Origin: Progne subis subis
Taxonomy: Eukaryota; Chordata; Aves; Passeriformes; Hirundinidae
Direction: 5' to 3'
Length of the DNA stretch: 64,000 nucleotides
NCBI GenBank assembly: GCA_022316685.1
Contig: JAKJHU010000046.1
Location: forward strand, 1,976,001 to 2,040,000
Shown: piece after piece, positions 24,503 to 35,986 of the stretch
Numbering within the stretch: position 1 is the stretch's first letter
Layout: the number at the start of each line of letters is the position of its first letter
The notes under the pieces: model-generated
The model's input: only the letters and a program-made list of their open reading frames with translations
Database searches by the model: none
What the model was told of the DNA's origin: nothing
Position numbers and translations under genes: made by a program

Positions 24503-26684
24503 CTAATACTAGTCTGTCCACACTCGGGTTGTTTTGATAAATTTCTGTGGATATGACCCTCCCCTCTAGCAAATTCCTTTCCAAATTTTATTTGAAGCAT
24601 TCCTGGTTTTCATTTTGCACTGTTGCTTCTATTTCAAGTACTAATTCTGCTAATTGGTAGATATTTCATCAGCTTGGCACTTGAGAACTTTTCCATTATC
24701 TTAAATAATGAATGATTTAAACTGCCTTGAATCTTAAATTCTGCCTGCTCACCAAAGCTTTGTAGTGCTGCACTCACTTTCTTCAAGCAGAATTTGGATC
24801 CAAGCTGTAGCAGCAGGAAGGCCCAAGTTTTATCCCCAAGGAATATGGTTTTCTGCTTTCAAATCCAGAAAGTGAGGCTAGAAGATACTGACTGACGAGT
24901 TGCAGAGCCCCTGTAAGATACCACATATCTTGTGGTCATCACTGTAGGTCCCAGGTATTTTTTTAAGATTCTAAATTTATGAGCAACATTGTGTGTCTAC
25001 CGTTTTAAAGTTTGCTTTAGATGATTTCAAATCAAATTTATTTTCGTTCTTGTTCCCCTTTCTGACTGTAATCTGGAGTTGCCATCTACTACAAGGTGAG
25101 AGAGGGGTTAAGGAGTGGGCTGGGGCAAACACCTGGATGAAGATTAAGGACACTTTATGCTCAGTGTCCTTCCTCTAAGCTTGTCAGGGTCTGGGCTCCC
25201 TGTAGTTAGTGTTACGGTATTCCTGCTGATTTTTTTTTTTTTTGGTCTCTGGGTAGTACTTCAAAGAGTCATGCTCCCTTTTTTACAAAGGGGTATTTCA
25301 CTTCCTGCTGGTGTGAGAGGCTGTGTATGTTTCCGGTTCTAGCGGGTCCTGTAAGACCCATTTCTATAATCAGAAATTTTTAATGCACAAAGTGTTATTT
25401 TCAGTTAAGCATATCATTGTTACTATTTTTAAATTGGTCCTTCTCTAAGCTCTTTGTCAGTTTCTTTTTTTCTTTCTTCTTTACTTCTGACCACTTGGGT
25501 TTGTGACTAGGATTTACAAAATTATATCAATAATGTTCCTCAGGCCCACTGTAACACTATGTAGATAGTAAATTGTGGAGTATGCTGTGGGATGCAGGAG
25601 ATTTTAACAGCATTCACTTGCCAAGTCTGTTGATTTTCTACCTTGTCTTTCTGCCACATGCACTCTGTTTTCTTTCCCAGTAAAAGCTGGATAGCACAGC
25701 TGAAAGAAGAACTCAACTGAAAGAGGAAAAATCCATTTATTTGGTTTAACAAGGTTAATGTTCTAGAATCTGCCCTATATTTTACATAACTGCAAAGAGG
25801 TACCAAGTAGTTTGTTCTACTGTTTGTAAGGAATATTGCAGTAAGTGTACATTGTATGCCTGATGGGCAGCTTTCCCTGCCCTTTGCCCAGTAAAGAGTA
25901 TGTGGGGTAAAGTAAAGGATGCTCTGGGAACTGGCCTGGCTGCTGGGAAGCAGTTGGTGAAAGCATGCCTTGAACAGAGAAGGCACAGTGGCAAGGTGAA
26001 GCAACTTACGAAATCTGCAAGGATCAAGTAATTCACGCAATGATCAACAGGAGTTAATGCTCCTATCTCTGCATCTGGACTTGTTATAATCTTAAAGCCA
26101 TACTGTTTAAAGATTGTTTATGGTAAAGCTAAACGGGGAGAACCCAAGTTCATCTGAACAGCAGAGTTCTGTGCTGAACTGTGTTGTGCAAGATACCTGG
26201 GGAGTGCTTCAGCTCTGTTTAAGTGCTGACATCCAGTAGCATATTGTATCCACCTTTGATGCATTCAGTTTTTTCACTGCATTGTAATGCGTAGAAACAC
26301 CGAGATCAAGGGTCCAGTGTGCTTAGCTAGTGGTGGCTAAGGAGGAAATTCCTGCCTCTGAGCTTGCAATTTAAATAGACAAGCTGACAAAAGGGCAAGA
26401 GAGAATATGGCTTGACAAAGATTAAATTATTTGCTCAGCATCACACAAAAGGGTTAAAGCAGAAGTAGAAATAGGATGTCAAATTTACTGGTTCAAGATG
26501 ACTCTCTATGACTTACTATGATGGTCTGCTTTTAGTTCATTTTTTTCCTGCCTTAAGTTCTGAAATGACTATACTCTCCATAGGAATATGAGTTGCTGCA
26601 AGCGTGATAGTCTGACATAAATACTGTCAGTATCATACTGGGGAAGATCTGCATGTAGAAGATAGAAACACAAAAAGCTGTCAT

Positions 26685-26701
26685 AAAAAAAAAAAAAAAA
26701 A
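26685..26701. repeat. Poly(A) run, 17 bases
   Basis: This is an uninterrupted intronic A run with no recognisable retroelement upstream of it. Confidence 0.85.
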
Positions 26702-27222
26702 TAGCCACATTAAGTTCCCAGGGCCATGAATGGGACCTTGCTTGGAATCACTCTGCTTCTTATAGCATGTTTTAGTATGTGTTCTGGAACAATTTGCACT
26801 CAACCATTTCTAGTATTTCTGCCATGCTGAAGAGACAGTGATTCTTCAGGTTGTCTTCTGTCTTCTACTGACTTCTCTTGATTGTTACCTAAAGCAAGTC
26901 TCTTCCTTATGTTTCACTGTAGAGAATCTGCTCCTCTTTTGAGATGAACACCTAAAATTCACACACATAATAAAAATGGAACTGTAACAAACATTCATCC
27001 CTCGGTTTGTTACCTGTACTGTTTTGGGAGAATGTTTTGTCACTCAGGTGTAGGTAAACCCTTAAAGTGATCAGTAAGATACTTTACCATAGGCTGTGTC
27101 TGCCTTTAACAATTTGTTTCATTCCCTGGGACATCTCTGCACTGCCTAGTAGTTCTTAGAGATGTATCTGTGTTCTGGAAGGGAAAGAGAACTCTATAAC
27201 TAAACTTCTGTTCTCTTATTTA

Positions 27223-27312
27223 CTTTGCTAAGTGGCAGTCACATTACAAGAAGAACAAAAAACTTTGCTTTGCTAAGTGGCAGTCACATTACAAGAAGAA
27301 CAAAAAACTTTG
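27223..27312. repeat. Perfect 45-bp tandem duplication (2 copies)
   Basis: Copies at 27223-27267 and 27268-27312 are identical. Each starts CTTTGCTAAGTGG and runs through CACATTACAAGAAGAAC and an A6 stretch. The lack of divergence points to a recent event. It is intronic with no coding role apparent, although 45 is a multiple of three and the copies therefore share a reading frame. Confidence 0.93.
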
Positions 27313-29621
27313 CTCACTCAGCTAGTCACCTTGGGAAGGTAACAATAGATGGTTCTGATGCAGCTGTTAAGATGTATTGGGAGATTGATCTGGTTTTAGT
27401 AACTTCCTTGTGTGTGATTTGACTTAATAAGTTTTGATGCTTTAGCACTTACTGCCAGTGCCTCCTGTTGGCATTTTCTAACCTGTCTGTTGTTTTAGCA
27501 GTACTTTGATGCTCTGGTCATAACACAGACCTCAGTCCCCACCCCCTTCATACTGCCAACCTAGCTTTTCTTCCCCGTGTTATTATAGTAGCCAGAAAAT
27601 AATAATGTGCTTTCTGGGATTTCTACATTACATCATACCCTGTAATAGGCTGATGCTGTTTTAAATTTAGCTTGTACTCTAATTAAGTTCTGATCTGCAG
27701 AGGGTTCTGTTTCCTCCTGTGTCATTGTTACTCGTGCCTCTTTGTAGGAGGGTGTTTGTTTTCTGCATGGCTTCATTGATTATTTTCATATTGAACCCTT
27801 TGCTTATATCTTAACATTTTCTGTCCCTTTTTTCTTTTGTAACTTACTGGAAGTCTGTATGAATTTCGAATGAGACTTTCTTAGAGACAGGTTTACCTCA
27901 ATATCCATATAGTCTCTTTTTGTCTGCTGCAACTTGCAGGGTACATTAAAAGTAAAAACTGAAGTTTTTCATTGCTGTGAATTTCCATTTTTCCCAGTTA
28001 AAAATTCCCTGTTGTGATGGGGTACAAGGCTTTCTCTGGGTTGATGGCAGTCTAAGCATTATATTCATGCACTAGTAGTACATGATATTTTAGCTCTAAC
28101 TTGAGGAAAAGCCTGTGGAGAAACTAAATTGTCCTGAAAGAAATGAGAGGAAACGTAAATCTGTAAACCATGTAATGGCAAGCCCAAGGAGGCAAGGGTT
28201 GTGCCTCTGTGAAGTGGAAGATTCGTATGCCAAATGCTGAGCAGATCAGAGTCTGTCTGTACTGGAATTAAAGATCAGATGAGGCAGAAGCTTCGCTAGT
28301 TTGAGTCTGTTCATGCACTGGCTATGTGACTGTGGACCGTATGGTGTGATTAGGAATGTGGTTCTGGGTATGAGGTGAACATGGGCACTTCTGCTTTCAA
28401 GGACGTGCCAGTCTCTGTATGTGCTTGAGCTCTGATGTGAGGATAGCAGGGATGATGGCAATGTTCAAGGTAAGAGCTCTGAAGGCTCAGTAAGTGTATG
28501 AACAGGGGAGCTACAACTCCGTGGCCAGTTCTGTGTTCAGGGGCTGCTCCAGGGGGTGCTGTGGTAGTGTGCAGGAGTCCAGAGCTGCAGAACTGAGCCC
28601 ACACCGGTGGGCTTTGACTGACCTGAGGTGTGCTGTCCTACACCACTCTGTGGGCTAGACTGCAGTAAGCAGCAGAGAAATGACCTAGATAGTACCAATG
28701 GAGAAGAGCAGATGGAAAATGAACGTGGAGAAGCAAGGGGAAGGTGTAGCATTGTAATGGTGAAAGACCTGCCAGGCTCAGCATGAACTGGATGACACTG
28801 AGTTTAGTGAAAGATCCGGGCAGTGCATGCTGAGCCTCATTTACTGGAGAGTGCAGTTTGGTGTGAAGGCGTCTTTGAAAATGACTGAAGATGCCATTGA
28901 ACAAGAGCAGAGTCCAAGAAGGTTGAGCAGTTTGAACCTGTCTGTTCTCTTCCCAGTATCTGAGAGTGCAAAGTGTTCTGGCTGTTCAGTGCTTCTGTCT
29001 TTCTTGTTTGAGCATTAGTGCACCTTACCTCTGCAATCAACCCCAAATTCTGTGTGAGGGAGGCTTTCTCCTCCCCATGCTATGCACACAAGTTCCCTCT
29101 TCTTTCTTGAGCCCCTGTGTGTGCCTTTCTGTTGTGGCCTCCTCCCTACCCTCTAATTTGAGTTGCAAACACACCTGTGCATCCTCCAAATGTGGACACA
29201 TGGGGGGTTTGTGCCTACCTCTTCAGTTTGGCTGGGGAAGCTGCCCCATTTTCTGAGGTGGGAGAGCACAGAGAGACACCCCCTTGTATCCCACAACATG
29301 TGCATATATATATTGCTCTCTCTTCTTCTCTCCTTGTATCAGTGTGTGGGGCACCTATATGCTGACCTCAGTGTTTGAGGGGATGGGGGTCTTCAGCCCT
29401 GCCCTTTCCTCTGGTGTGTAGTCATGTGCTTTAATGGTGACTTCTCTCTCTCTCTCCCTTTTTTCCATGTCTGTGCATTTCTGCTGCTGCTTATACCTGC
29501 CTCGGGGGAGCATTATTGGCAGGGGGGCCCTTGCTGGCACACTAATGTGTGAATAGTTTCTGTGCTTTTCTTCTCATCTCCTCTCTTCCCTTCTCTTTCC
29601 CTCTCTCAATGATGTGTCCAG

Positions 29622-29654
29622 AAAAGGAAGTCGAGCTCCAGTGTGCATTTGATG
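29622..29654 (+). CDS. CAMK2G: CAMK2G alternative exon KRKSSSSVHLM (nuclear localisation)
   Basis: This 33-nt exon is flanked by TCCAG and GTGAGC and encodes exactly KRKSSSSVHLM. It is the well-known nuclear-localisation exon shared by alphaB, deltaB and gammaA variants. KRK is the import signal, and phosphorylation of the adjacent serine by CaM kinases I/IV blocks import. It is phase 0 at both ends, so it can be included or skipped without changing frame. It lies in GC-richer sequence than its neighbours. Confidence 0.96.
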
Positions 29655-32600
29655 GTGAGCACCTCCCGTAAGCTGCCTGTGATTCACGCCTCCGCCATTT
29701 TCCATGCCATGCACGCTCGGCTTGTGCTCATCACCCTACATAGCATGTCCGTGCAGGGGGGTGGCAGGGGGCATCAGTGTGCACTCAAGGGTCCATGTCC
29801 TCACAAAAAGGGCTCTGTGATCCTCTGGCCACATATAGCTCCCATTTTGTGCAGAAAACCCAACTGCTGGCAATGCAGTTTGACTTCGCCTGCTCTGAGT
29901 GTGAAACAAAAAAAGACAGTGGTTCTCCTGGGCTCAGCAGAGCAGGTGTGTGCCTTGCCTGGACATGAGGCTTTGTCATTCTGTTGCAGAGGTGCCAAAA
30001 AGAGGAACAGGTGCTGTCATCCTTGATAGGAGCCTTGCAGTGTAGAACAAACTGGGAGTCACTCCAAATGTGGCAGAGACTGATGGGGCTCCACTGTTCA
30101 GATGAAATGTGTGGGCACAGCACCACTGGGCAGCTCAGAGCTGCCGGTCACTTCTTTTTTTAGCAGACTTACTGAAAAGGTTTGTCAGAGCCTTTATAAT
30201 CCAAAACTTCCTTTTGTCCTGATCTCATTTATGTATCCCCAGCATGCCCAAATACTCAGTAACTGCCTCCCCTGTCCTGTTCATTTCCTTTTTCATCCAT
30301 CAAGGTGTTTGACATTTATAGAATTTGTCAAAAAAGTAGTCAAATCCACTCTCAAGGGTCCAAAGAGGAAATTGGCCAGTGTCATATTGTCAGAAGTCAT
30401 ACACAGCCCAATGACACACTTTGACACCGAGATATGAACAGTAACTAAAGTACAAAAATTAGTTGTTATATTATCTCCTATGCACAGAAAAATAACAGAA
30501 AAGGTTTCTCCCGTTTCAGATAGAAGTGGGAATGTTACAGTACCAAGAAAGCAGAATAATTGTTTTTGCATTACTAGCTGGAAGATATTTCTCCTCTTCC
30601 TCCTTCAATGACACCTTAAAAGTGTGTAAAAAAAAACACCACAAAACCACAAACAAAGTAATCCCAAAGCACTGCTTTGAAGCAAGTGACTGACTTTTCA
30701 CCAGCTCTGCTTTTATGCAGGGCAGAAGTTAAGTTCACTGTGCTTTTCTTGCCCTTCTTTTCTGCCCACTGCCAGCAATATTTAAATTCCCTTTGCATAT
30801 TGTTTTAAAGCAGCTGGGATGTGTAGACCACGCAATCATCAGCCTCTGAAAACATGGAAGCAGTGGAAGTGGCTGAATGACCAGAGACAGCCCATGTGTT
30901 GGTAGTTACTTTCTTTTAGTCAGCTACATGTGTGTGTCCCTACGATATGAGCACTGGTCTGTTTTCTTTCTCTTGCACCCTCTGTGTTGTTCGTGCTTGT
31001 CTGTCTGTCTCTTGTCCAGCTCAGGAAATGTTGCCAACTGCTGTGCCAAAACTAATCATGTCTCAGAACTTAAGAAAGGCCTAGCACCTTTTTAGGTGAA
31101 TTGGCCTCTTTTAACTTGAGTTGTACAGAATTACCAAGGTTTGTTCCCTGGCCGGTGACTGATGTTGGCTGGCAGCAGGGAGGAGGGAGGGGTGAGAGTT
31201 GGCTGTGCTGCCTGCACTTCTGGGAAGGGAAAGCTGGCTTTTTCCAGGGCAGAGCAGTTGGTTAGGTGGCCACATGACATGAGTGTGTGCAGGAAACTCG
31301 TATGTCAGATACCTTCCTTCACCTGAGAAAGAGCTGAGAAAAATGTGCAGGCTAAGCTGCCTCTAATTTCATTGGGACACTATCCTGCAGTAAAATGCTA
31401 TCCAATTCTGGAGCAGCAAACGTGACACTTGGTTTTCTTCAGCCCACTGGCTGGGGAAGAATATCATGGGTGAGCTGGGTGCTCAGTGCAGACTGGAGGG
31501 CAGGCAGGCTGTGTACCTTGGGTGTGTGGGGGTTTGCACTTCATAAGGCAACATAACACTCCTAACAGGTTGTTGTCAACTTGGTTTTTGTGGAACAGTG
31601 GCTTCCTGGATGTTTCTTTAGGTTTTGGCTGGGGGTTTTTTTGGGTGTTTTTTTTGCGGGGGGAGGGAATGTTTTTTGGGGTTGTTTGGTTTTTTTGGTT
31701 GGTGATTTTTTTGGGTTTATTTTTTTTAGTTGGTTGTTTCTTTCCTCATTTGGCCTTAGTTATAAAGCCTTCCAAAACACTGAAATTATTTTTGTATAGC
31801 TTCTTTCATGCTAATTTTATCTTCTTATCCCAGTGGACTAAGAAAAACGGGTTACATTCCTCTCACTGGAAGAGGTTTGGAAGATCTATCTCTGCATTAG
31901 GATCACTGTTTCTGAAGAAGTACAAGAGCCTCAGTGCTGTGTGGAGAGGTGGACCATTGTCAGAAGTTTGATTGTGTTTGTGCCACAAAATAGCTTGGGA
32001 TTAATTTTTTCAGGTTGATCTGGTCCTCTTTGACATCCACAGTGATCTGTCACCTCTTCTGCCATCAGGCTGGAAATACATGTATAAAACAAAACTCTTG
32101 GAAGGCCAGAGTCTTAGGACAGTGCAGGGATGGATAGAAAGAGGCAGGAAACCATAATTTCTGTGGTATTTCTCCTTTCTTAGATTGAAGTTTGAGTGTG
32201 TATGTTCTTTTTTTTCCCCATGGACCTCTAAAGAGTTCATTCTTGCCTCTCTCTCTTCTACTTCCTCTCCCCTCCACCTGCTCCATCTTCCTCTTTTGTT
32301 TCTCCTCTCTCCCTCTCCAAAAGGGATAGTTAAGCCAAGACACACTGCTTATGAAGAAAACCCGAATTGTCAGTAGGTGTTTAAGTCTCGGTCTTATAAG
32401 ATCTGTCACTGGTTGACATAATTATACCTTTGGCAGATGTTTTCCAGCTTAGCATTTGACTTCTCCATTCTTTGTGGTGTTTGTGGTGTGGTGATGAGGG
32501 CCTGATGTTTCACAGTACGAGTTTGCACTCCCTGAGTGGGATAGAGAGCTGCTGCAACAAGGGCACTCTACTGTGAGCTCCCATCAGGTGCCCTGATCTG

Positions 32601-33609
32601 TAAACTGAGGAGTGTGAGCGAGGCTCCTGCAGGGCCAATTTTGACCGTGCTGGCATCTAGCAGCAAAAGAGACGTAGCCTGGTGTGGGGGTCACACGTGG
32701 GCTGGATTTGTGGGCCAGGAACTCTGTACTTACAGACACAGGTTTGGATTCCTACAGACATAGACTTGGCTCATTCCTGACGTACACAACTCGATGGGAT
32801 GGATGATTCTTTTCAGCAAGCTGGTGATGGCCTCATTGTTGCTCTCTATGACTGCAGGAAACAGAGATTTTATTCTTCTACCACAGCTACAAGAGAGTCC
32901 AAAGAGGGGAAAGATGAAAAGCTGCTGGGCACCATCCAGAGAACTTCCTACTTGTGGAACTATAAGGCCTTTTCCTTATGTCCCAATCCCATTCCTTTCA
33001 GTATTTTGGTCCTGAAGTCTCTTTGTTCAGGTCACAGCAGGGACACAACATATCATACATTACCTTTTCTCTACCTTTTCTAGGGCTGATCACACTTTTA
33101 CTTGGATCAATAGATTTCCTGGAACTCTCAGCATTATCTCATACCTAGAACTGATTCTGTACGAATTTGGGGCACCTCAGGCTTGACTCCCATTTGTGCC
33201 CCGTTTGAAACCATGACTATTGTGCGTCCCTCACTTCTGTAGTCTCTTTCTCTCAGGACACCTGCCATCTCTCATTTTCCTTCACCAGATATTTTTTGTT
33301 AGCGTTCCTTGCAGGATTCTCTTCACCCCTTTGGGCTGCTGCCTATTTGCCTTCTGATTTCCTTCTTTATAGCTCTAGCAGCTCATTCATATTTGGATTT
33401 TGGTACATCCCTTACAACTTCTATTGCCTCTGGGGGAAGGATGATGTCCAGCAACCCAGGCAGCACTCCTCCTTCCTCCCTCTTCTTGGTGACTGAGCCT
33501 GTGGGGAGGGGAGGGTCTGAGGAGATGGTTGGGGTTGGAGCAATACTGTCATTTTCTTGCTGCCTCTGCTGCCCAGCAGAGGAACTAAAACCATGTTTTT
33601 CTGTCTCAG
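29655..33609. other. CAMK2G intron with low-complexity G/T tract
   Basis: This intron of about 4 kb ends in TTTCTGTCTCAG. It includes a strongly G/T-biased tract at about 31620-31735 and a pyrimidine-rich tract at about 32205-32325. Retained-intron reading continues the NLS exon frame open to 30026. No standard linker exon was seen inside. Confidence 0.65.
31620..31735. repeat. G/T-rich low-complexity tract
   Basis: This stretch of about 115 bases is composed almost only of T runs separated by groups of G. It explains the long low-complexity open frame (Phe, Gly, Val, Trp) read across it, which is not a gene. Confidence 0.8.
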
Positions 33610-33678
33610 CCACAGAGCAACAACAAAACCAGTATAGTAAGCACTGCAAAAGAAACACCCCCAGTGCAGACGTCCATG
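33610..33678 (+). CDS. CAMK2G: CAMK2G alternative exon with two donor sites (PQSNNKTSI / +VSTAKETPPVQTSM)
   Basis: The acceptor is CTCAG at 33605-33609. The short form ends at 33636 before GTAAGC and encodes PQSNNKTSI. The long form runs to 33678 before GTATCT and adds VSTAKETPPVQTSM. Mammalian gamma isoforms carry PQSNNKNSL with or without VSPAQEPAPLQTAM at the same place, so both halves and the alternative donor are conserved. The internal donor is the stronger one by consensus. Both ends are phase 0. The VS dipeptide at the junction is the GTAAGC donor read as codons. Confidence 0.93.
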
Positions 33679-35253
33679 GTATCTTCCCCAAACGCTATTT
33701 TTTTTCCTGTTTGGTTTAATTTTGATTCTGTGCTCTCCCCTTCTCCTCCCAAACTCCTTTCCGAGTGTTGCTTGTGCCACTCTGTTTCAGCTTATGTTTT
33801 GGCTTCTTTCTGTCTGTGTCCCTGTGCTGCTGTGGGGCCTGATCACAGCCTCACAGGCTTTGGGATGGGGGTGCTGAGCAGAGCCGTGGTTGGGTGTGGG
33901 GATCGCAGCTTGCCTGGACTTCCCCGTGTGCCACCCCTCTACAGTCCTGTGTGTCCCCTTCAACTGTTCCTGCTGGCTTTGGGGAGGATGGTTTCAAAGA
34001 AGAGAGTGTCAAGCTCCATCCACTCTCCAACACTCAGGAAATGGAGGATGGACTTCAGGACACCAGAGAAGAAAGGGTAGACAAAGGGTTTTTAGAAGAA
34101 TCCTTTGCTGGCCTGTTTGGCCTGCTCAGTTGAGCGGCTGATCTCCTGCAGCCCGCTGACTTGCCGGGCTGGCATTTTCTGTTTGGCCTGTGTGCAAGCT
34201 CTACAGGGGCAGTACGGTGCCAGTTCCAAGTACATTGAACGGCACAGCTTGGGCGTGTGCCCTGCCTCAGTTCCCGTGGGAGATCAGGCAGATGGGTGAT
34301 GTACAGCATTGTCCCTGATGGCCTTGCTGAGCCACCCAGCAAGAATGGCAGCAGTGGTAGGAGATGGTGCAGGGTCCTGAAGTCTTGTCCTGGTAATGAA
34401 GGGATGAGTGCAGGAGCTCGTTAGCACCCGTAGGCTTGGTAGCTGCTCTTTGTTGTCTGTCTCCAGAGAGTTGGATTTGGCATTTTTGGGGCGTGGGAGG
34501 GTGGCATTTGGTATTGGGTTTTTTTGTTGTAGGCTGAAGGATTCTTGGGACACTTCATAATTTTCCGCTTTCTTTTCACTAGCTTTGTTCATTATGTTTT
34601 TGATATTGAGAAAGCCTTTCTAAATTATTAAATATGGTTATTATTGAAATTGGAGCTCATTTCAGAGACTTTTAGAAAAATGTGCCTTTTTTCACATTTT
34701 CTTAGCTACTCCTCCCCGAGAGGCATTGAGGTGGTCTGGCTCATCTGTTTTTTTTTTAATGGAAATTATGAATGTCCCTTTTTTAGGGTAAAATACCCAG
34801 CAACCTTTCCAAAAAAATGGGGAGACAAAGGCCCCAGCCTGGTATTATCCTTTCTTTCCCCCTCTCCTCTTCTGAAGCATTTTCCAGTAAGGGTGCTGCT
34901 GAGGGGTCATTACTTCGTGAACAGCTGCAGAGGATGCAGACTGGCTCCTTGATTGCCCCCTGGTGTCAGTGCCAGCCTGGTTCACTGGAAGCGAATTGGG
35001 AATCAGGGGCAGCTGCAGGGGAGCTGGGGGCTTTGTCTCCTTGTGACTGTAGCTTTTTGTGCAGCCTCTCTCTTAATGAAACCTATGCAGGAAGTGTGTG
35101 TGCACGCACGCAGGCACATGTGTGCTCTTTGGAGTTTGTGACTTGGTTTCATTTTTTTAATGTCAGTCACCTTTTCTCCACTTGTTGGGGAGTGAAAGTA
35201 AATGAGAGAATGCTTTGGAACTAGAGTTTAATGATTCTTCCATCCTTTCCTAG
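33679..35253. other. CAMK2G intron
   Basis: This intron of about 1.6 kb ends in CATCCTTTCCTAG. It is moderately GC-richer than the earlier introns and so has many chance open frames on both strands. None has splice sites in phase that I could defend. Confidence 0.7.
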
Positions 35254-35298
35254 GAGCCTCAAACAACTGTTGTCCATAATGCTACAGATGGCATAAAG
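35254..35298 (+). CDS. CAMK2G: CAMK2G linker exon EPQTTVVHNATDGIK
   Basis: This 45-nt exon is phase 0 at both ends, with acceptor CCTAG and donor GTAAGG. It encodes EPQTTVVHNATDGIK, identical to the mammalian gamma linker as I know it. It contributes part of the flexible region between kinase and hub. Confidence 0.97.
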
Positions 35299-35562
35299 GT
35301 AAGGGATGGGAGTGTTGCCAGAGAAACCTCTGCTTCTCTCTTGTTCTTGCCTTCGTGTGTCTTAATTCAGTTTCTACCTTTCCAATGTCTGGTTTGTAGC
35401 GTGTTGCTGAGTACTGCTGACAATAGATTAGGAGGTTGTGGATCTCTCAAACAGGCTAAGTAAAGACAACTGTTCAGATGCTAACACATCTTCCCTATTG
35501 TGGTGTATAACCACCACTCTCTTTTGTTTGTGGGATGGAAGAGGAGATATAGGCACTTAGGC

Positions 35563-35580
35563 TTTTTTTTTTTTTTTTTT
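35563..35580. repeat. Poly(T) run, 18 bases
   Basis: This is an intronic homopolymer run, about 360 bases upstream of the next exon. Confidence 0.85.
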
Positions 35581-35937
35581 CCTTCTGCAAATGGACACTT
35601 CCTCTGAGAAAGCCTAGGAGCCCTTCTTTAGCTTCTTGTGGCTATTCTTCCAAACAGAAGCAACTCTCATTAGATTTCATTTGACAGAGTCTGGTAACTT
35701 CCACACTTGTAAAAGTTCTGAGTTAACAGCTCAAACATGCAAAAGCTGAGCGGAAATGCTGTTATATTATGCTTTGTATTTGGCCTGCTTACATACAAAT
35801 CTTCCTTGTATCATCCGCTCCCTTCCATCCCTGCCAACGTTTTTGTGCTTTTCCCCATCTTTCTTCACAAAGAAATCAAACTATTTGTTCATGCTCCCAA
35901 CTGCTGATGCCTGGTAATGCTCTGTTCTGCCATGCAG

Positions 35938-35986
35938 GGTTCCACAGAGAGCTGTAACACCACAACTGAAGATGAGGATCTGAAAG
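35938..35986 (+). CDS. CAMK2G: CAMK2G linker exon GSTESCNTTTEDEDLK
   Basis: This 49-nt exon lies between ATGCAG and GTAGGT. It reads GSTESCNTTTEDEDLK, then leaves one G. That phase-1 exit is shared by all hub-entry alternatives: the G joins TG of the hub exon to give valine, or CT of the 114-nt exon or of the candidate cassette exon to give alanine. Confidence 0.97.

Larger units (their letters stand above)
20955..29621. other. Long CAMK2G intron before the nuclear-localisation exon
   Basis: This 8.7-kb intron contains a 28-T run (24470-24497), a 17-A run (26685-26701) and a perfect 45-bp tandem duplication (27223-27312). It ends in a long pyrimidine tract of TCTCTTCCC type from about 29560. 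No further linker exon was recognised. Confidence 0.65.

Noticed and set aside
25540..26040. 166-codon minus-strand frame in the long intron
   Set aside because: Ordinary intronic composition, no domain, a second minus frame overlaps it, no promoter or splice context.
29655..29667. Second donor (CCC|GTAAGC) 13 bases after the NLS exon end
   Set aside because: Using it would add 13 nt and shift the frame; the first donor GTGAGC gives the conserved KRKSSSSVHLM end.
31486..31971. 161-codon frame rich in Phe, Gly and Trp
   Set aside because: It is the translation of the G/T-rich low-complexity tract and has no splice or homology support.
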